This document shows positions 44,736 to 55,717 of a DNA stretch of 64,000 nt, in pieces (position 1 is the first letter of the stretch; each line of letters begins with the position of its first letter). Made by a program: the position numbers and the translations under genes. The DNA lies in contig CM019066.1 in the NCBI GenBank assembly GCA_009667805.1, positions 333,008,077 through 333,072,076 of the forward strand, read 5' to 3'. The notes under the pieces are model-generated. The model saw only the letters and a list, made by a program, of their open reading frames with translations, ran no database searches and was not told the origin of the DNA. The DNA is from Leptobrachium leishanense (lineage: Eukaryota > Chordata > Amphibia > Anura > Megophryidae).

Positions 44736-45821
44736 ATCAGTTGATTGTGATCTTATTATTTCAGCATGATATCAATGATGTCTTTTTTTATTTTTATTCA
44801 TCTGTCTGAGCAAAATAAATAATCTACAGGAAACCGTTTTCTATTTGCAGTCAGAATACAGGGGTTAAGCATGATATTCTGACATGTTACTGTTTGTTAG
44901 GGGGTTATTTGTACATTTAGAAGCATTTTCTTGAATGTTTTAATGTAACAATATTATCACGCTGACAAAATAAAAGGCTTTAAATCTCTGTTGGTTAAAA
45001 ATTGGATTTCAGGATTCATCTGACTCACGCAGCCTTTTATTTTGAGGGGATAATGATTACTGGGGTTAACTTTTTGTTTCAGACTTAAAGCTGTAATTCC
45101 AGTTTAATGGTGTAGTTTGCGGCTCTCTGCATGCAGTTTAAGTCCCTGCATAAGTACTAGAATCTATTATTTGTCTCCATTTCTAGACAACATAATCGTG
45201 TTGGTAAATGACAGGAGCAATTAAGTGTGTAACATTATGAAGAAATAAAGGTTCCAGGCCTTAGGATTTCACTTTATTTCCAATTACAAACCTGATGGAA
45301 TGCAAGCATAAAAAATTCTAGGTTCCGCTTGGTTTATTAGTGACCCTTTTGTCACACATAAAAGAATACTAATGCAAAAGAAGGCACATAGAAAAAGAGT
45401 GTTTATTCTGTTTCTTTATGCTTACGGAAAAATAAAAGAATAGTATTATGTCAAGCATAGTTATTATTCCTTACATGGTTATTTTTACATACATGCAACA
45501 AATATGTGAACAAAAACATTTTCTACATGTGCTGGGTTTGAATGTGCCTTTTTTTTTTTTGGAGGGGGCGTCCATAAACCCAAGTAGTACCCTACTTTAA
45601 CCCAGCCAATCATAGGCAGCCACAAATACAAAACTCTTCTGGCTTTCCATTACCTGCACAGTTCCAAACCAGCCACTGTATTAATGGAATGACTCGTAAT
45701 TGTTAGGAGCCATAAATGAATACTCAATACGCCGGCATTCTGTCCAGGAGTCCATAAAACTATATGGAGAGTCATGCGGGACCTGCACCAGATCCTGTAA
45801 ATGCGATATTGCAAGATAATA
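44736..45821. other. Single-copy-looking DNA
   Basis: AT-rich, no recognised family and no coding frame. Confidence 0.4.
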
Positions 45822-46464
45822 CAGGGGATTCATAAAGACTTGAACCCATAGTTTTTATTATAGATCTTAAAGGAAAGAATGGAAATTAATGAGAGTTTCA
45901 GGAAATGTACCTCCTCTTATGCTGAGCACATACCATGACAGCAAGGGCTGGAAGTGACTGCTGTTTTCTGTTAGGCACCTATCAACGCATCACTGCATGT
46001 CGTTGGCAACGTGTCTCACTATTGCATTATCAATGTTCTGGATCTCATGAATGTTATCCGCACAGACAACAATCGTGCTGAGCTTGTAACAGTACACCCG
46101 TTCCTTCAGATTGCTCCTTAGAAATCTGTTCAGGCTGGTAAGATCAGGAGACCGGAGTGACCACAGATTCATGGAAATGACACGGTCCGCAAAAAAAACT
46201 CTGGTTTATCGTCATTGACTCAAGTGATGTGTAGCATGTTGCACTATCTTGCTGGATTGTCTTCCATGCAGTAAACTGTTGTGTTCTGCAGCATTGCTGT
46301 TCTCACGGTTGTGCTGTCACCTAGCAGCCACTACCAGCACGTGCTGCTTTGAAATGTGCTCAACATAAGAGGAGAGGTTTCCCGAATGCTCATTAATAAT
46401 TAACCTTTTGTCATTTATGATTTATAACTAAAATTGTGTTTCTGTGTCTACATGAATCACCCTG
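45822..46464 (-). mobile_element. Internally deleted mariner-like element with long inverted repeats
   Basis: Left end CAGGGGATTCATAAAGAC and the inverse of CAGGGTGATTCATGTAGAC, flanked by TA (45820-45821 and 46465-46466). The inverted repeats extend about 110 bases and include ATTAATGAG and CTCCTCTTATG blocks on both sides. A short transposase remnant occupies the middle on the minus strand. Confidence 0.8.
45990..46300 (-). pseudogene. Transposase remnant, IS630/Tc1/mariner type
   Basis: The minus strand reads QQDSATCYTS near 46220-46260, matching the QQDGATCHT motif that holds the second catalytic Asp in a mariner-related group best known from arthropods. It then reads RSPDLTSLNRFLRSNLKERVY near 46080-46160. 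In that group the corresponding RSPDLTPLDFFLW segment carries the third acidic residue after PL; here it is Asn. The two parts are in different frames. N-terminal DNA-binding and first-Asp regions are missing. The gene is dead. I infer the group from these motifs alone. Confidence 0.7.
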
Positions 46465-47846
46465 TACAGTCAAAGGACACCATGAACTATTTGGGGGGGG
46501 GGGGTGTCATGCCCTCTTCTATAAAGAAGGACCAGTGGTGGCACTGGAGGTATTACTGGTTTATCAATTTTGCGATCAGCACTAGAATAGTGCCATACGC
46601 TATTATACCCTAGAATGGTTCTATTATACTTATATTTAAGTGTTCATTCATATCTTTCCCTGTTAAGTCACTATAAATATAGGATTTATCAAATATTTTT
46701 GCTAAAATCCACATATATGCACAATTATTTCTAATTCTATGTGTGTGCGAGATAAGTGCGAATTGGGGGACAGAAATATTGGTGAGTTCCCACACTTAAC
46801 GTCATCCAGAACAAATAATTTGCTTTATTCAAGCATTATTTTCATAATTTGTCTAGTACCTTTTTCATTATTTGTTTCCCCCTATGCCTTTACTTAAGAA
46901 TGGATTAGTCCACTCTCCCTGTCTAACTCACACAGTTAGTTTGGCCCAGTTTCCTTTTCCTGTGCAGCAAGGCTTCACTTCCTGCATTCTATCCATGGAG
47001 GCTTGTGAGTAGCATCTTGTTTATACAGGGCAGATGCATTCTGTTTTTCCTTCCTCCTACTAGAATGTGCACTACATAGAAACTCTCTCTACCCATCTTC
47101 CTCCCATACCAGAGCACACTACCAAGACAAGCTCTCTCTACCCTCCTTCCTTCCATAACAAAGCTTACACCAGAAAAGCTCTTTCTACCCACAAGACACC
47201 TCTTATTTGCTGTTACTTTCTCAATAAAGGGAAAAAAATATTAAAGGACCTTGTGTGCTTTCAAAAGAGGATGAGTTAAGCTATCTGACTTCAATCATAT
47301 CCTGTATGTGACATTCACTTTTTGCATTTGACCCTGGGGTTCCAGAGTATCTAGTATTATCCCCCCCCCCTCTTATAAGTTGCAGACCCAAATTTATTTT
47401 TAAGTGTCAAACTAAATTGATATGTCCCGCGTCTTTTTTCCTCCACCACCAGCATCATCTTCTTTATATGAAACCTCTATATCATGGTCGCGTATTCACG
47501 TTGGTTTGGTGCTGTGCCGGACTGGGGGCTTTTTAAAGGGGGTTAATTAATATCTGTAACTGCCCTTTATACAGAAAACTCCCATCGACTTGAATTAGAG
47601 TGTCCAGCTGCTTAGAATAAGCCATTAAGCAGGTTAAATAACCAACATGTGCTTCTTGGACACCAATCATCTTGTCCTGTCTGCGGTGCCACACAGCTTG
47701 GAGTTACCGGCATGCTCCCCTTGCTGGGTTGTACCCTGTTGCCTCTGTCTGTTTGAGCGACTGCTGCCGCGTCGTTATAGAGTTGCGCACATTGAGAAAC
47801 CAATTTGCAGTAATGCATAATCAGAGCAGTTGAACGCACTATTCAT
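46465..47846. other. Unclassified sequence
   Basis: G-run at 46491-46503 and C-run at 47361-47370. An imperfect ~50-bp repeat with CTCTCTCTACC and TTCCATA blocks lies at 47078-47195 (about 2.5 units). No gene. Confidence 0.4.
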
Positions 47847-47871
47847 TAATAAATGTAGGAATCTCGATTTG

Positions 47872-47892
47872 CCATATATATATATATATATT
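47872..47892. repeat. TA microsatellite
   Basis: About nine TA units in a row. Similar short TA tracts lie at 49467-49482, 50158-50171 and 55472-55487. Confidence 0.85.
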
Positions 47893-48240
47893 CACTTGCA
47901 AGCAGCCTACGTGTGAGCAGCTTGCTATTTGCATATTTGAAGCACCTCATAACAATTTCAGGGAGTGATTTGTTAATGATGAAGTTCCGAGAACAGCTTT
48001 CGAGCAGTAATTGATGCCAGCCTACAAACAACAACCCCTCGGCCCTCTGAGTCTGTGGGCAATCGCTGGCATGCTTGATGGCACAAAGCAAACTGGCCAT
48101 CAGAAGGCAATTTAGGACATCTGGGATACTTTGCAGTGAAGGGTTTTGGCAGAGCTGTTCGAATAATCACAAAAGTGGCATCATTTAGCATTTGGCTTTA
48201 TGACACTGGCAATGCACAATTTAAACTTATTATTTCATGG
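47893..48240. other. Candidate conserved noncoding block
   Basis: No repeat is recognised here and GC content is more even than the surroundings. It contains the octamer-type word ATTTGCATATTTGA near 47928, TTTGTTAATGATGAAG, and ATAATCACAAAAGTGG. These resemble POU and homeodomain-type sites. Whether it is conserved cannot be judged without alignment. Confidence 0.25.
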
Positions 48241-48727
48241 CCTTTTTCCCACAACAAATAAACCCTGACCTAGTAAGTATAATATAAATTATTGTGTTAA
48301 GGGCTACCAGGATTATACCTGCCCGGACAGCAGGGGACAAATTGTGATGTTATACGGCATGACTATCTCCTTGTGTTTGATTGTTTCCCTTCCACAGTCT
48401 TTTCTACTAATGTAAACTCATAACTAGATCCAAACGAAACTCTAGATAAATTCTCCTAGAAAACTTGCTTCAGGAGACAAAACAGTAGCATCATTCTGCT
48501 CCTATTCCAAATAGAATTGTAGCAATGGCACAAGTTGTGGAAATTATTCCAAATCAATCAGTAGAAGTAACCACATTGAACATTCCTCAAAGTTCCTTTT
48601 CTTTCTCAGGCTTCACCATTTTTTATAATAATATTATTTGAACCCCTTCACTACCAAGTGATTTTTCCATAGGCCCACTGACAGGTCCTGGTGGTTTTAT
48701 GGAAAATGACTTGCTGTTGAACCCATG

Positions 48728-49340
48728 CAGGGTTATTCAAAGAGCTCCGAATTGGGGCTGAAAGGTAACCGAATGCTGAAATTCTGCGTTCGGTTGCCTT
48801 TCCTGGCCATTCGGCTATCCAGAGAGCAGGCAGTTCGCCAAATGTTGGCGAATTGCCTGCACATACGGTGCCTGTTCGGTGCCTGTTTCAGGGCAGTGAA
48901 ATCCCCATAGCTTCGTCTATTCAGAGAACAAAAACCAGCAGTGAAAAGTTGCCGAATTGCCCTGCCATTCAGTGGCTTCATTCGACAGGTTTATTCAGGC
49001 GAATCCCATAGGCTTCAATGTTAAAAAGATTCCTGTTTTAGTTAAATATCTAATAAACCGTTTATTATAACATTCTGCAGTAAAAAGTCTCTTTACGTAT
49101 AGATTTTTTTTAGGATCTTTTAAGCATTTTTCAGGATTTTTTTGCCTAAAGAATTTTTTTTTTATTATTATTTATTTATTTATTTTTTAAACATTTTTTC
49201 TTTTTTCTGTAAGAGCCCTTTTTATTATCATTCATTGGATCTCATATGTAAATTTCAGACATTTTCGCTCCATAGTTTGTTTGCAAACAGCGTTTCACTT
49301 TTCAAACATTCAAACGTATTGTTTTTTTTTTTTTCGATGA
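48728..49340. mobile_element. CAGGGTTATTC-family element, right end missing
   Basis: Starts CAGGGTTATTCAAAGAGCTC and retains TTGGCGAATTGCC, GCGAATCCCATAGGC, the AATAAACCGTTTATT block, the T-rich block with CTGTAAGAG and AACAGCGTTTCAC. It stops at a T-run near 49335. Confidence 0.7.
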
Positions 49341-52330
49341 CATCAGGTGCCGAAGTGTTACGTAAAATGATAGATAGACTAATGTTTTAAAGCAATTAAA
49401 CAATCTGCATTCTTCTCATCAGAATAGATAAAAAAATTGAATTATGCCACCAGATGCTTGTGATTATATATATATATATATCATACCGTATATGTGTGAT
49501 TATAGTACTCATGCCTATATATATCATATTGCTTTGGTGGTGTAGATATTTTGATCCTTCTCGGGGCCCTGGGTACAGTCTCTTTCGGAAGTAAACATAA
49601 TATATGAAATTGCTGTACACGGAAAGTTTTCTTTCAGCGATGTATTTTTATAATTATTTTTTTTATTATTTTTGGAACTGCATATGCTTATTCTTTGCTC
49701 TTTGGGTCCCAATGTCTGTGGTCTCCTTGGTCTTTCTTCATTGCCCAGCTTTCCATCGCATTAATGACATCCATGGCAGGGTGCTGTGAAGCGCAGGAAA
49801 AATGATCTACGATACTGGCGTTTCGGGAGCATGCGGTCCTGCTACGTCGCTTTCTAAACCAGCTCGCCGAACAGAGTTTACTTATTTATTTCTTTTTATA
49901 GACTGCAATCTGTCCTTTCTTCAGCGCCCCATTTGCATTTCTTCACGTCGGTCAGGCAGTTAGAGTAATGGCCTCCTCTCCTCCCATCTTTGTGTGTGTT
50001 TCATTAAAACCTTCCTTACAGGACAGTCACTGCTTGTTTACGCGATAACCTTTAACTCTCTTCACTTAATTTACATATTTCTGCAGAATATTGTTCAACA
50101 ACTACTTTTATATGTAAAATGACCACATAAAACTGTATTGTATATATGAAGCTACACATATATATATATAATCAAAACTCTGCATTTGTTAAGCTTCCTT
50201 TAACCATTTATGTTCTAGAACAATTGCTGGAATCCTTCTACAAGCTCTTCTAAATGGATCTAGACGACATCCATCAGATAATATATGTATTGTCCTAAAT
50301 GTCCTCTTGAGCAGATCCAAATGAACAATGTTTACTATGTAGCCATTAGATTGTGTGTCTATGTTTTTATTTAGGCTTTCCTGACAAATGAGAGGGGACT
50401 TCTCGTAGGGCAGGTCACTAGTGCTGTCGTCCATTCTTCAGACCCGTCTAAACCTTGTTTTTGCTTACCTGTTGATAGGGATTTCCATATTCCCCCCCCG
50501 GTAGGGTATATATGCTAATGTTGCTCCCTTGCAGGATATCCATAGTCCACACCAGAGACCATCCTTGCTTACTCCAGTACTAAGCCGAAGCTTGAGAATG
50601 GATAAAAGTGTGGTTATAGCATTCCCTAATAACAGTGAGACAGTACTCAGATTTGTATTTAAAAAACCAGTGGGCTTCATTGAGACTCATAAACCAAATG
50701 TATACAGTGCAAGGAGGAACCGGTAGAACAATAGTGCAACCATATCCCCAAACCCAAACAGAAGATGAAGAAAAATAGAAGATACTATAATCCCAGCTTG
50801 GGCACTGGGCTGCATGAATAAATTGGATAACAGCGCAAACACACAACGGTCTGATAGAAGGAGACACAATGTTCAAAGAATGCGTATTCAATTCTATCCC
50901 AGCTGTGAAGCAACATGTTTTATTATTGGGGTGGGGGTTGGAAAGGACTGTAGTGACACACACAAAATAACGATATCAACAATAACAACAGTAACACATA
51001 AACACAGTCACCCTTCACATATAAGGGGCACAGGGTAACTTGGACATATGAGATGGTTGGGGAACAATGTAAACAGTCAAACCCACCAGAAACCCACTGT
51101 CCACACCTCCCAAAAGTAATTTCAGGTCCAGGTGACCAGAGTCCAAAGTGGCTACCTTCACACATGATATATAGCAAAATCTAGCCACTGTACAGAATGG
51201 TGGATCCTTTTACTTAGATTCCGCATACATATCTTTACTATGGAAGCTAAATCTACATTACATAGGTATGTAAAGGGAGCCAGAGTCTGGTTATGTCATA
51301 CTACCAGTCTATCCTCATGGTTCAGTTCACCCCTTTTGAGAAGAGTATAAAGTACACACATAATGTTGTTCCCAGACTTAGCTGTCATTTTCAGTCTTGC
51401 CTAAGGAAAAGTGCTGTCTTGATTCACATACTTCCTGCAAGAAGTCACTAAACTCACTCAGTTATTGATAGTGGGGATTCTGAGAGAACTTCAGTGATTT
51501 CATTCTCAAAAGCAACACATGTATTCCTCAAATCACTGAGCAGAGCCTGAAAGCCCTCCCTACAGTCTGCAGAATACATGCTAGCCTTGTAAAAATGTGT
51601 CAAATGCAATCTTATGCAGCAACAACCTTGTAATTATGTCTGTTACAATGTAATTCTGAACAGCATTCAGCACCTTATATTTTTTCCATGAGTGGTAAAT
51701 TTGTACTGCGCACCGTTTAAAATATAGAGTCATGTATTCAATTTTTGAGCCTTTGGGGCAGTTTAAGGTAAAAGTTAGATCTTCTTAACTATCCCTACCC
51801 TGCGTTGGTTTCCTGAGAAAATGAAAGGCATGGATAAGAGTAATATCTGACTGTAACAAAGCTCCCCACCCAACTTTCCACCCCATGGATCAGTACTTAA
51901 TGAGTGCTCTAAAGTGTTGTTTAAAAACCAGAATCTGCAGTCATGTCATGCGCCGGATGAATTTTCTAAATGTAAATGAGATTCTCCCAGTAATTTATTT
52001 ACATTTGTTTCCAGCAAAACAAATGAGACATCACGTAGCTTCATAATTTCCCATGACCGAGTCGCCAGCATGCGGTGTGTAATTTGCTGTGATTTAAGAT
52101 GGTTATCTCTGGGTTTCTGCTACAGTACCTGGGGTACATAAAAAAAGGAAAATAAATGTTTTAAGTAAGCTTTTCCAGGAGTGTTCCTGTAAACAAGCAA
52201 TTTCTGCATCAAGTTGGCATAGGTGTCCAAATCTGGCCTTCACACTTTTTATTCTATAAATGTCTCAATCAATGTCTTACAGTTATGAGAAATATGACAG
52301 CAGTGGAGCTCTGATTGGATACCCCTTATT
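49341..52330. other. Long unclassified stretch
   Basis: About 3 kb with no recognised repeat family, apart from TA tracts. Short frames such as 50189-50434 (minus) and 50580-50963 (minus) show no domain. The sequence looks single-copy. No promoter, exon or RNA gene could be supported. Confidence 0.4.
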
Positions 52331-52337
52331 AAAAACA

Positions 52338-52600
52338 TCTATCTATATTTATAAAAGGAAAAGTCCTGACTGGCTGACTTATCAACGCCCAACTCAAACC
52401 GTTTTACCTAACAACGTGAAATTTTGAAGGTATTGTTTTTATGACATAGGCACCCACTAAGGAAGGATTTTTGGAAATTCCACCCAAGGGGTGAAAAAGA
52501 GGGGTGAATATTTTAAACAAGATACCTATATTTCAAAAACCAAAGATGTTACAGGCCTGAAAATTGGCAATTACAATCTTCTTGAAAAATAAAAAAAACA
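52338..52600 (+). mobile_element. Helitron-like 5' end
   Basis: The segment starts TCTATCTATATTTATAAAAG and continues with AAAAGTCCTGACTGGCTGAC and ATCAACGCCCAACTCAAACC. It resembles the 5' end of non-autonomous Helitrons, which begin with TC and insert between A and T, as here. The expected CTRR 3' end with a hairpin was not found. The call rests on remembered wording. Confidence 0.35.
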
Positions 52601-52694
52601 TGTGTTTTGCCATTTCCAAAAATCCAGTTGATACACTGGATCAGCAGATCAGAGGGATGCTGTTACTTCACCCAGAATGGAGTCTCTAGGCAGC

Positions 52695-52912
52695 TCCTCT
52701 CACAGCCAGAGCTCGCACACTCCCTCACTGGTCCAGCATGTCTGCCTCCCTCTCACAGCCAGGGCTCGAATACTCCCTCACTGCTCCAGCAGGTCTGCTT
52801 CCTTCTCACAGCCAAGGCTCGCACACTCCCTCACTGCTCCAGCATGTCTGCTTCCCTCTCGCAGCCAGGCCTCATGCATTCCATCACTGCTGCAACGTGG
52901 GATCATTAGTGA
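52695..52912 (+). repeat. 53-bp tandem repeat, four units
   Basis: CTCACAGCCAGGGCTCG starts lie near 52701, 52754, 52807 and 52860, exactly 53 bases apart. Units contain CACTCCCTCACTG and CCAGCATGTCTGC. Three overlapping frames here are read-throughs. Confidence 0.85.
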
Positions 52913-52979
52913 TATTATTGCAGAACCTCAACCCACCTAAGCTTTGTAATGGCACCAGATTGCCAATGAACAATGAGAA

Positions 52980-53260
52980 AAACTCCAATACACACCAAGA
53001 CAGATTCACACAGTTTGACAGTCACATTCAAAGCATGAAAGAGCAGAGACACACTGACAGACCCACACAGAGACACTGGTAAATTCACTGACAGAGATGC
53101 AGAGTCACTGACAAAGACACAGACACTGATAATCACACAGAGAGACACTGGGAAAGAAACCGATATGCACAAATTAAATTACAGAGAGTTTGACAGAGGC
53201 TCTGAGACACTGACAGAAATGGCTAGACACTGGTAGACATGCAAGGGCAGGTGTCACGGA
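52980..53260 (+). repeat. Degenerate ACACTGACAGAGA low-complexity array
   Basis: Irregular units of GACAGA, CACTGACA and CACACAGAGACACTG. The wording recurs at 12660-12985, 58150-58240 and 59500-59625. Confidence 0.7.
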
Positions 53261-53508
53261 ATCCCTCTGGAATACACAACACTGGTCCCTTCAGACAGTC
53301 CCTATCTATCCCTCTGATCCTTAGATGGTCGTCAGCTGGCTAGCTATAGGGACACAACCACATATATATCAGGTACAGATGTATACACAAGACAGTGTTA
53401 ACTGGGGCGGCCTGAGCCGTTAGACGTAGAAGGGGAGACAGAACACAACTATACAGTCAGGTCCAGAAATATTGGGACATCGACACAATTCTAATATTTT
53501 TGGCTCTA

Positions 53509-53860
53509 CATAAATACAGAAAAAATGGCGTCGCGCCCATACTCACCGGAGCGGCAGCAACTGCCAGGAGTAACAGCCCAGTTAATGTATAAAACATAAC
53601 AAGGAGAAAAATTGTCATCTGCGCTCGTTTCTATGTGTTCCATGTACAACAAAACACTATGAGGTTTTTGTTTGTTTCAATGGCCATTGCAACGTAAGCT
53701 CACTCGCCACTTCAAGGCACCTCTTTACAGAGTGAGTACCTAACAAATGTAACCAAAAGGCCGCTCTACTGAGCAGCTCCAAGTCCCTCCTGCTGCTTTT
53801 CAGCTAAGGAGAGGCAGAGACATGGTGGGTTTTATTTATACACGCACCAAACACTTCCCA
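53509..53860. mobile_element. Insertion in the left inverted repeat of the Tc1 element
   Basis: The left arm matches the right arm up to 53508, then a foreign segment follows, and the arm resumes at 53861. A 21-base piece with TTTGGCTCTA is present on both sides of the insert (53487-53508 and 53861-53881) and is single in the right arm. The insert shows no recognised family. Confidence 0.65.
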
Positions 53861-54185
53861 AATTCTAACATCTTTGGCTCTATACACCACCACAATGGAG
53901 TTGGAATGAAACAAACACAATGTGCTTTAACTGCAGACTGTCAGCTTTAATTTGAGGGTATGTACATCCAACTCAGGTGAACAGTGTAGGACTTACAGCA
54001 GTTTGCAGATGTGCCTTCCACTTGTTAAGGGACCAAAAGTAATGAGACAATTGGCTTCTCAGCTGTTCCATGGCCAGGTGTGTGATATTCCCTCATTACC
54101 CCAATTACATGGTGCAGATAAAAGACCCAGAGTTCATTTCAAGTGTGATATTTGCATTTGGAATCTGTTGCTGTCAACTCTCAAG

Positions 54186-55218
54186 ATGAGATCCAAAGGG
54201 CTGTCTCTATCTGTGAAGCAAGCCATCATTAGGCTGAAGAAACAAAACAAACCCTTCAGAGAGATAGCAAGAACATTAGGGGTGGCCAAAACAACTGTTT
54301 GGAACATTCTCAAAAAGAAGGAATGCACCGGTGAGCTCAGCAACACCAAAGGACCCGGGAGACCACGGAAAACAACTGTGGTGGATGACCGAAGAATTCT
54401 TTCCCTGGTGAAGAAAACACCCTTCACAACAGTTGGCCAGATCAAGAACACTCTCCAGGAGGTAGGTGTATGAGTGTTAAAGTCAACAATAAAGAGAAGA
54501 CTTCACCAGAGTGAATACAAAGGGTTTACCACAAGATGTAAACAATTGGTGAGCCTCAAAAACAGGAAGGCCAGATTAGAGTTTGCCAAACAACACCAAA
54601 CAAAACCTTCACAGTTCTGGAACAAGCGCCTATGGACAGATGAAACCAAGATCAACTTGTACCAGAGTGATGGGAAGAGAAGAGTATGGAGAAGGAAAGG
54701 AACTGCTCATCATCCTAAGCATACCACCTCATCAGTGAAGCATGGTGGTGGTAGTGTTATGGCGTGGGCATAGATTGGTGCCAATGGAACTGGTTCTCTT
54801 GTATTTATTGATGATGTGACTGCTGACAAAAGCAGCAGGATGAATTCTGAAGTGTTTCGGGCAATATTATCTGCTTACATTCAGCCAAATGCTGCAGAAC
54901 TCATTGGACGGCGTTTCACAGTGCAGATGGACAATGACCCAAAGCATACTGCAAAAGCAACCAAAGAGTTTTTGAAGGGACAGAAGTGGAATGTTATGCA
55001 ATGGCCAAGTCAATCACCTGAATCCCATTGAGCATGCATTTCACTTGCTGAAGACAAAACTGAAGGGGAAATGCCCCAAGAACAAGCAGGAACTGAAGAC
55101 AGTTGCAGTAGAGGCCTGGCAGAGCATCACCAGGGATGAAACCCAGCGTCTGGTGATGTCTATGCGTTCCAGACTACAGGCTGTGATTGACTGCAAAGGA
55201 TTTGCAACCAAGTATTAA
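54186..55218 (+). pseudogene. Tc1-like transposase (DD34E) pseudogene
   Basis: The product would cut and join the element's ends. From ATG at 54186 the frame shows a paired helix-turn-helix region (residues about 9-45, with FREIARTLGVAKTTVWNIL), then the linker GPGRPRKT. The first catalytic Asp is in WTDETK (codon 54639-54641), the second in MDNDPKH (54930-54932) and the Glu in NPIEHAF (55030-55032). The spacing of 34 residues is reached only if a 5-base deletion near 55017-55021 is counted. Two nonsense codons are present (TGA 54471-54473, TAG 54771-54773). The last residues are KGFATKY. All three catalytic residues survive, so inactivation is recent in relative terms. The length of about 345 codons fits the family. 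Confidence 0.95.
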
Positions 55219-55471
55219 GAAGGGAAAGTTTGATTTATGATTATTATTCTGTCCCATTACCTTTGGTCCCTTAACAAGTGCGAGGCATATCTGCAAACTG
55301 CTGTAAATCCTACACCGTTCACCTGAGTTGGATGTACATACCCTCAAATTAAAGCTGACAGTCTTCAGTTAAAGCACAATGTGTTTGTTTCATTCCAACT
55401 CCATTGTGGTGGTGTATAGAGCCAAAGATGTTAGAATTGTGTCAATGTCCCAATATTTCTGGACCTGACTG

Positions 55472-55717
55472 TATATATATATATATCTCCCCTAATCTCG
55501 CTAGAGTCAAAGAACACCAGTACTGGTACACAAGTGATAATACTGATAAACGCCCAATCACAAAGGAATCAGAATACTCATGGATCGCCAAAAACTGGTA
55601 CACAAAGGGTGGTTCTCATACAAGCCGGGTCGATAACAAACCAAACAATGTGAACGCTAGGGAGGCAGTGAATCGCAACAAATGAATCACGCAGCACTGG
55701 GGAAGTATCTCTACGAC
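55472..55717. other. Unclassified sequence between two transposons
   Basis: Starts with a TA tract. A segment with ACAAGCCGGGTCGATAACA resembles wording common in frog LTR retroelements, but no LTR pair was found. Confidence 0.3.

Larger units (their letters stand above)
53454..55471 (+). mobile_element. Tc1-like element, nearly full length
   Basis: Ends CAGTCAGGTCCAGAAATATT and its inverse at 55452-55471 are flanked by TA (53452-53453 and 55472-55473). Long inverted repeats of roughly 230 bases run inward, including CTTGTTAAGGGACCAAAAGT on the left and its inverse on the right. The left arm has an extra ~350-base segment. The body holds a transposase pseudogene. Confidence 0.95.

Noticed and set aside
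47067..47279. Short frame over the C/T-rich ~50-bp repeat
   Set aside because: Imperfect tandem repeat with no domain.
52607..53082. Frames with repeated SQPGLAHSLTAPA-like units
   Set aside because: They derive from the 53-bp tandem repeat and are open in three frames.
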